Positions 1 to 5,708 of a DNA stretch of 5,708 nt are shown here, in pieces (the first letter of the stretch is position 1; every line of letters begins with the position of its first letter). The notes below the pieces were generated by a model, which saw nothing but the letters and a program-made list of their open reading frames with translations, was not told where the DNA came from and did not search any database. Location: the NCBI GenBank assembly GCA_003229235.1, contig QIIH01000134.1, positions 1 through 5,708 on the forward strand. Reading direction: 5' to 3'. This DNA is from Flavobacteriales bacterium (GTDB lineage Bacteria; Bacteroidota; Bacteroidia; Flavobacteriales; Flavobacteriaceae). The position numbers and the translations under genes were made by a program.

Positions 1-36
1 AGTCAATAGTCAATAGTCAATAGTCAATAGTCAATA
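1..36. repeat. 7-bp tandem repeat (AGTCAAT), five perfect copies, truncated by window edge
   Basis: Positions 1-35 are five exact head-to-tail copies of AGTCAAT, plus one further matching base at 36. The pattern breaks at 37, which is the last base of the rlmH stop codon on the minus strand. Read in the rlmH direction the unit is ATTGACT and it lies directly 3' of the gene, so changes in copy number cannot alter the protein. The array may continue to the left, so the true copy number is unknown. The unit is not a multiple of three and no coding frame is implied. Slipped-strand copy variation is an inference from its perfection. Confidence 0.93.
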
Positions 37-510
37 CTACTTGTGGTGATAAGGTTCATTTTTTAAAATTGTAAAAGCACGATACAATTGCTCGGTAAAA
101 AATGGTCGAATCATTTGATGTGAAAAGGTCATTTTTGACATGGATAACTTGCCTTGAGCTATATTATAAACTTTAGGACTAAAGCCATAGGGCCCGCCTA
201 CGGCGAATACTAATCGTTTTACTCCGCTGTTAAGTTGCTTCTGGATTAACTCAGAGAAGCCAACAGAGTTGTATTGCTTGCCGTTTTCGTCTAATAGCAT
301 CAAATAGTCGGTAGGTTTAAGCTTAGATAATAAAACATCTCCTTCCTTCTCTTTCTGCTGAATTTGACTCATATTTTTAACGCCTTTAATATCTGGAATT
401 ACTTCAATGGAGAACTTAATATAATGATTAAGGCGCTTGGCATAAACTTGAGTAAGCTCATTAATGAGTTTATCGTCTGTTTTTCCTATTACAATCAAGT
501 TGATTTGCAT
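37..510 (-). CDS. rlmH: 23S rRNA (pseudouridine(1915)-N3)-methyltransferase RlmH
   Basis: RlmH is a small SPOUT-class methyltransferase. It uses S-adenosylmethionine to methylate N3 of pseudouridine 1915 in helix 69 of 23S rRNA, acting as a homodimer on assembled 70S ribosomes in the cytoplasm. The 157-residue length matches the family (about 155-160). The N-terminus MQINLIVIGK is the usual first strand. LDENGK lies at residues 73-78, the glycine-rich cofactor loop VFAVGGPYGFS at 101-111, and KLSMSKMTFSHQMIR at 121-135. EQLYRA follows at 140-145, and the family-typical C-terminal tail PYHHK ends the protein. The ATG at 510-508 is the natural start because it gives the conserved N-terminus; an A-rich stretch but no Shine-Dalgarno motif precedes it. 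The gene is divergent from nadC, and its stop is one base from the tandem repeat. I see no truncation or missing motif. Confidence 0.96.
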   Translation of the reverse strand: MQINLIVIGKTDDKLINELTQVYAKRLNHYIKFSIEVIPDIKGVKNMSQIQQKEKEGDVLLSKLKPTDYLMLLDENGKQYNSVGFSELIQKQLNSGVKRLVFAVGGPYGFSPKVYNIAQGKLSMSKMTFSHQMIRPFFTEQLYRAFTILKNEPYHHK

Positions 511-660
511 AAAGTAAAAGTAGTATTTTAGCCACTTCGAATATATTTTGATTCTTAAAATATTTCAAAATTATGGGAAAGCATAACTTTTGAGCTGGCT
601 TCCGATCGAGTTCGAAGCTCTTAGTTAAGTATACATTTTTTTTTGCATAAATTGCGTCTT
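511..660. other. Divergent intergenic region between rlmH and nadC
   Basis: This AT-rich stretch of 150 bp must contain the promoters of both rlmH (leftward) and nadC (rightward). It holds two TTCGAA hexamers (536-541 and 611-616). It also holds overlapping short inverted repeats: GCTTC at 598-602 with GAAGC at 614-618, and GAGCT at 592-596 with AGCTC at 616-620. No convincing Bacteroidota promoter pair (TTG then TAnnTTTG) is visible on the plus strand for nadC. No terminator, tRNA or small coding region is recognised. A TTG at 643 is in frame with nadC but is not the likely start. Confidence 0.6.
566..573 (-). promoter_or_regulatory. Candidate Bacteroidota -7 element for rlmH
   Basis: Read on the minus strand this is TAATTTTG, an exact match to the Bacteroidota -7 consensus TAnnTTTG. 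It would give a transcript starting roughly 50 bases before the rlmH ATG. No TTG or TTTG is found at the expected upstream distance on the minus strand, so only half of the promoter signature is present. In AT-rich DNA such a match can arise by chance. Confidence 0.25.
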
Positions 661-1518
661 ATGATTTCTCAAAAAGCTTTTGATAAAGAAATAGATCTTA
701 TTATAAGTAACGCCATTCGTGAGGACGTAGGTGATGGAGATCACAGCTCATTGGCCTGTATTCCGGAAGATGCAACTGGTAAGGCAAAATTGCTTGTCAA
801 AGACGAGGGTCTAATTGCAGGAGTTGAGTTTGCTCGCCGAGTTTTTGATTATGTCGATCCAGGTTTAACCATGGAAGTGAAAATACCTGAAGGCAGCCAT
901 GTAAAATATGGTGATATAGTTTACTATGTTTCTGGAAGCTCTCAATCTATTTTAAAAGCCGAACGGCTAGTTCTCAACGCCATGCAGCGAATGAGTGCTA
1001 TAGCTACTAAAACTAAGACGTACGTAGATTTATTGGAGGGAACAGGTACAAAAATTTTAGATACACGTAAGACAACCCCAGGGATTCGTGCTTTAGAAAA
1101 GTGGGCTGTAAAAATTGGAGGAGGAGAAAATCATCGCTTCGCGCTGTACGATATGATTATGCTTAAAGATAATCATATCGACTTTTGCGGAGGCATTATT
1201 AAGGCTATAGAAACTACCAAGGCCTATCTTAAAGAAAATCGAGTTAATTTAAAGATTATTGTGGAGGCTCGTAGTTTAGATGAAATTAAAGAGATATTGC
1301 AAACAGAAGGGGTTTACAGAATATTAATAGACAACTTTAATTACGAAGACACACGCAAGGCTGTTGCTCTTATAGGTGACAAATGCCTCACTGAATCAAG
1401 TGGGGGTATAACTCTCGATACCGTTCGAAAGTATGCAGAATGCGGTGTAGATTATATTTCTAGCGGAGCTTTAACACATTCGGTTTATAATTTAGACTTA
1501 AGCCTCAAAGCAGTATGA
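661..1518 (+). CDS. nadC: Nicotinate-nucleotide pyrophosphorylase (quinolinate phosphoribosyltransferase)
   Basis: NadC converts quinolinate and PRPP to nicotinate mononucleotide, CO2 and pyrophosphate, the step where de novo NAD synthesis joins the salvage route. With the ATG at 661 the protein is 285 residues, normal for the family. AIREDVGDGDHSS lies near residues 18-30 and the AERLVLN helix at 100-106. The phosphate-binding TRKTTPG is at 135-141, followed by GGGENHR at 153-159 and MLKDNH at 167-172. The acidic VEAR (201-204) and LIDN (222-225) and the phosphate-binding ESSGGI (245-250) and SSGALTHS (267-274) complete the active site. A TTG at 643 would add six residues (MHKLRL), but the ATG gives the N-terminus expected for this family. 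It is first in a likely operon; its TGA overlaps the ATG of the next gene (ATGA, 1515-1518), suggesting translational coupling. The quinolinate-forming genes nadA and nadB are not in the window. Confidence 0.97.
   Translation: MISQKAFDKEIDLIISNAIREDVGDGDHSSLACIPEDATGKAKLLVKDEGLIAGVEFARRVFDYVDPGLTMEVKIPEGSHVKYGDIVYYVSGSSQSILKAERLVLNAMQRMSAIATKTKTYVDLLEGTGTKILDTRKTTPGIRALEKWAVKIGGGENHRFALYDMIMLKDNHIDFCGGIIKAIETTKAYLKENRVNLKIIVEARSLDEIKEILQTEGVYRILIDNFNYEDTRKAVALIGDKCLTESSGGITLDTVRKYAECGVDYISSGALTHSVYNLDLSLKAV
1149..1180. repeat. Perfect 12-bp inverted repeat inside nadC
   Basis: CGATATGATTAT at 1149-1160 is exactly complementary in reverse to ATAATCATATCG at 1169-1180, with the 8-base spacer gcttaaag. 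Within the spacer CTT and AAG can also pair. The repeat lies over the codons for the conserved active-site segment DMIMLKDNHI, so the peptide accounts for much of the symmetry. No T-tract follows, so it is not an intrinsic terminator. Whether the RNA hairpin has any role is unknown. Confidence 0.85.
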
Positions 1519-2429
1519 ATAATATAGAGGAAAAGCTGCGAAAATGGCCTGTTTCTAAACAATGTATAGGATTGTGCGAAAGCATAATTCTGCCAGGGTT
1601 CCAAGGACTTTCTCTTTACATCCTTCTGAAAACTTATTTTATCGGGATTGTTAAGGGCACTTTCTCAAGTAGGGCAGGATCAATTGCTTTTAGCTTTTTT
1701 ATGGCCTTGTTTCCGTTTTTACTCATATTGCTGAACATGATTCCTTATGTTCCTATCGATAATTTTCAAGAACGCTTTTTAAAGTACTTAGGCGAATTGT
1801 TACCACAATCTACCCATGACTATTTTTTTCCGATCATAGAGGATATTGCGGGTAATCCTCGTGGGGGGCTGTTATCGGTGGTGTTTTTGCTTACTTTGTT
1901 TTTAATGACAAATGGAGTAAATGCAATTTTTAGCGGATTTGAATATTCCTTTCATGTAAAGATTAATCGAAGTTTTTTTAAACAATATTTTGTAGCCTTA
2001 GTGGTTTCTGTTTTTTTTGCATTGTTGTTAATTTTAACAGTAGTAGCTGGGGTATACAGCGAATATTTAATAACCAGTTTAAGAGAAAGCGATTATATCT
2101 CTAACGACCTATTCTGGTTAAAGACTGCACGCTATTCGATTTTTGTGATAATGATTTATATGATAGTTGCAGTATTGTACTATTTTGGTATAAAAGACAA
2201 TAAAAGCTCGCGCTTTTTCTCGATTGGAGCTCTAGTTTCGACTCTGTTATTTTTGCTCACCACCTTCTTTTTTGGGATGTATATTGACAATTTTAACAGC
2301 TATAATGAGTTATATGGGTCAATAGGGGCTCTTTTAATTATGATGTTATATATTTGGATTAATTCGAATTTGCTCTTGTTGGGCTTCGAACTAAACGCAT
2401 CTATCAAGATTTTAAAAAGTAAACACTAA
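1515..2429 (+). CDS. YihY/virulence factor BrkB family inner-membrane protein
   Basis: This 304-residue integral membrane protein belongs to the YihY/BrkB family, whose biochemical role is not settled. Older databases call members ribonuclease BN, which is an error because the real RNase BN is the unrelated ElaC/RNase Z. About six hydrophobic segments are visible, near residues 56-79, 118-139, 157-183, 205-226, 235-256 and 265-290. The family signatures are RAGSIAFSFFMALFPFLL at 53-70, after an N-terminal cytoplasmic and amphipathic stretch, and YGSIGALLIMMLYIW at 267-281 leading into LLLLGFELNA at 286-295. The start ATG overlaps the nadC stop by 4 bp, so translation is probably coupled. The next gene follows after 16 bp. 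In my recollection the nadC-YihY pairing recurs in Flavobacteriia, but no functional link to NAD metabolism is established. The protein appears complete. Confidence 0.9.
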   Translation: MNNIEEKLRKWPVSKQCIGLCESIILPGFQGLSLYILLKTYFIGIVKGTFSSRAGSIAFSFFMALFPFLLILLNMIPYVPIDNFQERFLKYLGELLPQSTHDYFFPIIEDIAGNPRGGLLSVVFLLTLFLMTNGVNAIFSGFEYSFHVKINRSFFKQYFVALVVSVFFALLLILTVVAGVYSEYLITSLRESDYISNDLFWLKTARYSIFVIMIYMIVAVLYYFGIKDNKSSRFFSIGALVSTLLFLLTTFFFGMYIDNFNSYNELYGSIGALLIMMLYIWINSNLLLLGFELNASIKILKSKH

Positions 2430-2445
2430 TTTCAATTAAATAAGA

Positions 2446-3018
2446 ATGAAAAAACTAGTAATAATACTAATCACCGTGCTTACAGTTGGTGTGACTTATG
2501 CTCAAAGTGGACAAACCGAAGTTGGTGAGGTTATGCTTCCAAATTCGATGCAAGCAGGGGGAACAGATTTAATTCTTAATGGAGCGGGAATCAGAAAAAA
2601 GGCAATGGTTCTTAAGTTGTATTCTGGCGGATTGTACCTGACCGAGAAATCTAACGACCAAAATGGGATAATCAATGCCGATAAGGCCATGGTAATAAAG
2701 CTTGTTATTACGTCTAGTTTTGTTTCTAGCGAGGCAATGATTGATGCTATTCGTGATGGATTTGATGCTTCTATGAACGGGAACACCACATCTTTGAAGT
2801 CTGAAATCGATAAATTCATCACTTTTTTTAGCGACGAAATTGTAGAAGACGATACTTTTGATATCACGTATCAACCAGGAAAAGGCGTAGTAGCCTATAA
2901 AAACGATAATGAACTTGGAGTTATAACAGGTATGGCATTTAAAAAAGCATTATTTGGAATCTGGCTTGGAGACGATCCGGCAGATAAAAAACTTAAAAAA
3001 GGAATGCTAGGAAAGTAG
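2446..3018 (+). CDS. Exported chalcone isomerase-like family protein
   Basis: The 190-residue product starts with a Sec signal peptide: MKK, a hydrophobic core at about 4-16 and a likely cleavage after TYA (residue 19), leaving QSGQ as the mature N-terminus. There is no lipobox cysteine, so a soluble periplasmic protein is expected. The mature part resembles the bacterial chalcone isomerase-like fold. It has LNGAGIRKK at 44-52, KLYSGGLYL at 57-65, a middle region rich in helix-forming residues around SSEAMIDAIRDGFDASM (94-110), and the typical C-terminal FKKALFGIWLGDDPADKKL at 165-183. In plants this fold includes true chalcone isomerases and fatty-acid-binding proteins; bacteria without flavonoids most likely use it to bind a lipid or other small ligand, which is inference. 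It lies 16 bp after the YihY-family gene, preceded by an A-rich leader without Shine-Dalgarno, and is the last gene before the terminator. Confidence 0.87.
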   Translation: MKKLVIILITVLTVGVTYAQSGQTEVGEVMLPNSMQAGGTDLILNGAGIRKKAMVLKLYSGGLYLTEKSNDQNGIINADKAMVIKLVITSSFVSSEAMIDAIRDGFDASMNGNTTSLKSEIDKFITFFSDEIVEDDTFDITYQPGKGVVAYKNDNELGVITGMAFKKALFGIWLGDDPADKKLKKGMLGK

Positions 3019-3028
3019 GAATCACTTC

Positions 3029-3057
3029 TTTCGCGAAACAATATTTACGTACTTTTA
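3029..3057 (+). promoter_or_regulatory. Weak candidate promoter for priA
   Basis: TACTTTTA at 3050-3057 matches five of the six fixed positions of the Bacteroidota -7 element TAnnTTTG. TTTC at 3029-3032, 17 bases upstream, is one base from the TTTG of the -33 element. The upstream part lies in a 10-bp palindrome, TTTCGCGAAA (3029-3038). A transcript from here would start near 3062-3065, within the 5' arm of the terminator hairpin. Both boxes are imperfect and the region is short and AT-rich, so this may be chance. Confidence 0.2.
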
Positions 3058-3090
3058 AGGCTGTCAATTTAACGACAGCCTTTTTTGTTT
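3057..3090 (+). terminator. Intrinsic (Rho-independent) terminator of the nadC operon
   Basis: AAGGCTGTC at 3057-3065 pairs perfectly with GACAGCCTT at 3074-3082, a 9-bp stem with an 8-base loop (aatttaac). The T-tract 3081-3086 and then GTTT follow at once. It begins 38 bases after the stop of the chalcone isomerase-like gene, which fits the end of the nadC transcription unit. It is also unusually close to the next gene: only one base separates 3090 from the priA TTG, so it might act as an attenuator for transcripts reading into priA. The opposite orientation lacks a comparable strong T-tract. Confidence 0.88.
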
Positions 3091-3091
3091 C

Positions 3092-5542
3092 TTGTACTTT
3101 ATAGACGTCATATTACCCATCCCAATCAAACAGGCATTTACCTATTCGGTGAATGCTCACGAGGCTCATTTTTTAAGCCCAGGTTTTCGTGTTGCGGTTC
3201 CTTTTGGTAAGTCCAAAATTTACACCGGGATAGTTTCGGCCGTGCATCAAATTCCGCCGCAAGGCTACGAAACAAAAGAAATAGACCAAATATTAGACGA
3301 GTATCCAATTGTCACAGAAGCGCAATTAACGCATTGGCAATGGATTGCATCTTATTATATGTGCGCTATAGGCGAGGTTGTTAGAGCAGGGCTTCCAGGA
3401 GCCTTTTTGTTGGAAAGCGAAACCTTGCTTATCAAAATCCCCGATTCAAGAGCGCAAGACGATGGTTTAACAGAAGACGAGTTTACACTATATGAGGCTA
3501 TAGAACATCGCTCTCAATTGACGATTAACGATGTGCGCTCGTTGCTTGATAAGCAAAATGTCATGAGTGTAGTTAAGAGTTTGATTAACAAGAAATTAAT
3601 CGGAATTCAGGAAACAATTTATGAGCAATATATCCCAAAGAAAATTACTTTGGTTAGTCTGGCTTCTCAATTTAAAGAAGAAACTCAATTAAGAGACTTA
3701 TTAGATCAAATGAACAGAGCTCCAAAACAAAAGGAGCTTTTAATGCATTTATTTATGTTAGAGGCAGTAAGCGATCAAGCTGTAACGACAAAAGCCTTGC
3801 TGGAGAAATCACAAGGTAATTCGAACGTTCTTAAAGCTTTGGTCGATAAAGGAATAATTGTAAAAAAATCTATGCAAATCGATCGGATCGATTATGCGGG
3901 AGCTCCGGGAGAAGATTCTCAAAATTTAAACCCATCTCAGCTAGATGCGCTCAGGCAAATCAAAGACCATTTTAATCAAAATCAAATTGTATTGTTACAT
4001 GGTGTTACTTCTAGCGGAAAAACTGAGGTATACGTAAAACTGATTGAGGAGGCCCTAAATAAGGGACAACAAGTGTTGTATATGCTGCCAGAAATTGCGC
4101 TAACAACGCAGCTAATATCAAGGCTTCAGGTATACTTTGGTGAGCGTGTGTCTGTATATCATTCGCGGTATTCTGTACATGAGCGAATCGAGGTATGGAA
4201 CAATGTATTGCAGAACAAGCCTAAGGCGCAACTAATTGTTGGAGCCAGATCTTCTCTGTTTTTGCCATTCGCCAATTTAGGCCTTTGTATAGTAGACGAA
4301 GAGCACGAACCTTCCTTTAAACAGTATAATCCGTCTCCTAGATATCACGCAAGAGATGCGGTGATTATGTTGGCTATTCAGACGAATGCCAAGGTACTTT
4401 TGGGCTCAGCTACGCCTTCTTTGGAGAGTTATTATAACGCAAAGCAGGGCAAATACGGATTGGTCGAGCTAAAAGAGCGCTATGGCAATGTTTTAATGCC
4501 AGAAATATCACTGGTCGATCTTAAAGAAAAACAGCGCAAAAAGCGTATGAAGGGTCATTTTTCGGATACGCTAAAAGAGGCCATAGAAGAGACGCTACAG
4601 AATAACGAACAAGTAATTCTGTTCCAAAATAGGCGTGGATTTTCTCCCATTGTTGAATGTACTACCTGCGGAACGGCTCCACAATGTCCAAACTGTGATG
4701 TGAGTTTAACGTATCACAAACATAAAGATCAGCTGCGTTGTCACTATTGTGGTTATAATATGGCTATGACGATAGATTGTTTAGCTTGTGGAAGCCCAAC
4801 ACTGGATCCCAAGGGTTTTGGGACAGAACAAATAGAAATCGAAGCAAAAGAGCTGTTTCCTGATGTGGCCATTGCTCGTATGGATCAAGATACAATGCGA
4901 GCAAAACATGCTCATGCCAAGCTCATTGAGTCTTTCGAAAGAGAAGAAATAAAGATTTTAATCGGAACACAAATGCTTGCCAAAGGACTAGACTTCAGAA
5001 AAGTAGGTCTCGTTGGGGTTTTAAAGGCAGATTCACTACTAAATTTTCCAGACTTTAGAGCGTTCGAGCGCAGTTTTCAGTTATTATCACAAGTTGCCGG
5101 TAGGGCAGGGCGTACTCAAAAGCGTGGATTGGTGCTAATTCAGACGTATAATCCTTATCATCAGATCTTGCAGCAGGTTAGCGAACATAATTTTGAGGCA
5201 ATGTATGAGCAAGAGCTAGAAGATCGATATCAATTTAAATATTCTCCGTATCACAGGAGTATTCGCTGTACGTTTAAACACAGAAATTTAAATACACTTA
5301 AGAAAGGAAGCTATTGGTTTGCTAAAGCCCTGGAGCAGGTATTTGGCTCGGCCGTTTTAGGACCAGAAGCTCCACCGGTAGGGCGAATTCGCAATGAATA
5401 CATCGCAAATGTGTTGCTTAAAATTGGTCCGAATCAATCTTTAAACAAATCAAAACAAAGCGTATTAAAAGTGCAACGCAGTTTTATGGCGATTAAAGAA
5501 TTTGCTAGAATCAAAATTACCTTAGATGTTGACCCGTATTAG
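3092..5542 (+). CDS. priA: Primosomal protein N' (replication restart helicase PriA)
   Basis: PriA is a superfamily 2 3'-to-5' DNA helicase that recognises stalled or collapsed forks and starts replisome reloading. The 816-residue product is full length. The N-terminal DNA-binding domain (about 1-105) opens with MYFIDVILPIPI, and a winged-helix region follows. The helicase core has Walker A GVTSSGKT (304-311, K310), the Walker B box DEEH (402-405) and GSATPS (438-443). Eight zinc-binding cysteines are present: C523, C526, C532, C535, C550, C553, C563 and C566. Motif V lies around IGTQMLAKGLDF (624-635) and motif VI is QVAGRAGR (667-674). The TTG start at 3092 is favoured because it gives the expected family N-terminus. 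The upstream frame is closed by TAA at 3056-3058, no in-frame ATG occurs before residue 90, and the GTG at residue 20 would remove conserved sequence. The leader is T-rich with no ribosome-binding signal and an intrinsic terminator adjoins it, so expression is probably separate or low. Confidence 0.96.
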   Translation: MYFIDVILPIPIKQAFTYSVNAHEAHFLSPGFRVAVPFGKSKIYTGIVSAVHQIPPQGYETKEIDQILDEYPIVTEAQLTHWQWIASYYMCAIGEVVRAGLPGAFLLESETLLIKIPDSRAQDDGLTEDEFTLYEAIEHRSQLTINDVRSLLDKQNVMSVVKSLINKKLIGIQETIYEQYIPKKITLVSLASQFKEETQLRDLLDQMNRAPKQKELLMHLFMLEAVSDQAVTTKALLEKSQGNSNVLKALVDKGIIVKKSMQIDRIDYAGAPGEDSQNLNPSQLDALRQIKDHFNQNQIVLLHGVTSSGKTEVYVKLIEEALNKGQQVLYMLPEIALTTQLISRLQVYFGERVSVYHSRYSVHERIEVWNNVLQNKPKAQLIVGARSSLFLPFANLGLCIVDEEHEPSFKQYNPSPRYHARDAVIMLAIQTNAKVLLGSATPSLESYYNAKQGKYGLVELKERYGNVLMPEISLVDLKEKQRKKRMKGHFSDTLKEAIEETLQNNEQVILFQNRRGFSPIVECTTCGTAPQCPNCDVSLTYHKHKDQLRCHYCGYNMAMTIDCLACGSPTLDPKGFGTEQIEIEAKELFPDVAIARMDQDTMRAKHAHAKLIESFEREEIKILIGTQMLAKGLDFRKVGLVGVLKADSLLNFPDFRAFERSFQLLSQVAGRAGRTQKRGLVLIQTYNPYHQILQQVSEHNFEAMYEQELEDRYQFKYSPYHRSIRCTFKHRNLNTLKKGSYWFAKALEQVFGSAVLGPEAPPVGRIRNEYIANVLLKIGPNQSLNKSKQSVLKVQRSFMAIKEFARIKITLDVDPY

Positions 5543-5708
5543 GCCTTCATTGAAGCTGTAAGCGCTTCTACTAGTTGAGTCTTTTTGTTGCGGCTTAATG
5601 GCAACTGATCATTGTCTATCTCAATTACTTTACTGTTGTAGCGTTCTACTTTGTCCAGATTCACAATATAAGATTTATGAATTCTTAAAAAGCGATCGGC
5701 AGGTAGCA
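5539..5708 (-). CDS. LytTR-domain DNA-binding response regulator, C-terminal part only
   Basis: The minus strand from 5706 to 5539 encodes 55 residues and a TAA stop; the gene continues beyond the right edge, with two bases of a split codon at 5707-5708. The visible protein reads LPADRFLRIHKSYIVNLDKV, then ERYNSKVIEIDNDQLPLS and RNKKTQLVEALTASMKA. FLRIHKSYIVNLDKV and LPLSRNKK are hallmarks of the LytTR DNA-binding domain, in which these beta strands and loops contact DNA. In Bacteroidota this domain usually sits behind a CheY-like receiver, working with a LytS-type histidine kinase, but the receiver is outside the window and cannot be confirmed. The stop overlaps the priA stop tail-to-tail (TTAG, 5539-5542), so there is no room for a separate terminator between the genes. 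Confidence 0.9.
   Translation of the reverse strand, partial: LPADRFLRIHKSYIVNLDKVERYNSKVIEIDNDQLPLSRNKKTQLVEALTASMKA

Noticed and set aside
1..36. CRISPR array
   Set aside because: The units are 7 bp, contiguous and without spacers, so this is a simple tandem repeat.
643..660. Six-residue N-terminal extension of NadC from a TTG at 643
   Set aside because: The ATG at 661 gives the expected N-terminus and family length. The added MHKLRL has no support, and the leader before 643 is a T-run.
1515..2429. Ribonuclease BN as the product of the YihY-family gene
   Set aside because: This name is a historical mis-assignment; the protein is a multi-pass membrane protein without nuclease motifs.
2502..2874. 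Two open frames of 101 and 121 codons on the minus strand
   Set aside because: They lie wholly inside the chalcone isomerase-like gene, overlap each other in different frames, and show no recognisable protein features. The plus-strand protein has a signal peptide and family motifs, so these are shadows.
3877..3893. 8-1-8 inverted repeat AATCGATC/GATCGATT in priA
   Set aside because: It is explained by the repeated dipeptide in the coding sequence QIDRIDY, is short, and lies within a linker region of the gene with no other signal.
5552..5585. Possible terminator: GAAGC (5552-5556) with GCTTC (5564-5568) and a T-run at 5581-5585
   Set aside because: The stem has only five pairs and the T-run is 12 bases away, inside the LytTR coding sequence. 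It does not meet the pattern of an intrinsic terminator.

Overview
The window looks like chromosomal DNA from a member of the Bacteroidota, most likely a Flavobacteriaceae-type marine or environmental bacterium. It is AT-rich with no Shine-Dalgarno motifs before the genes. The protein sequences have the flavobacterial flavour of RlmH, NadC and PriA, and a LytTR-type regulator sits at the right edge. This assignment rests on recalled family sequences, not on a database search.

Layout, left to right. Positions 1-36 hold five perfect copies of a 7-bp tandem repeat, cut by the window edge. It abuts the stop codon of rlmH (minus strand, 510 to 37), the 23S rRNA pseudouridine-1915 methyltransferase. 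A divergent intergenic region of about 150 bp (511-660) follows. The plus strand then carries nadC (661-1518, quinolinate phosphoribosyltransferase), a YihY/BrkB-family membrane protein (1515-2429, start overlapping the nadC stop by 4 bp) and an exported chalcone-isomerase-like protein (2446-3018, 16 bp further on). These three look like one transcription unit, closed by a strong intrinsic terminator at 3057-3090. Immediately after the terminator, priA (3092-5542, primosomal helicase) begins with a TTG codon. The last gene, read leftwards (5708 to 5539, partial), is the C-terminal part of a LytTR DNA-binding domain. Its stop codon overlaps that of priA tail-to-tail by 4 bp.

How the genes relate. 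Most of the content is housekeeping: ribosome maturation (RlmH), de novo NAD synthesis (NadC) and replication restart (PriA). Two genes have a less defined role: the YihY-like membrane protein and the periplasmic chalcone-isomerase fold protein, which is probably a lipid or small-ligand binder. I see no mobile element, CRISPR array, toxin-antitoxin pair, phage gene or defence system, and no broken gene. The points most worth a second look are the terminator/TTG-start junction before priA, the 7-bp tandem repeat at the left edge, a perfect 12-bp inverted repeat within nadC, and the overlapping convergent stop codons at the right.
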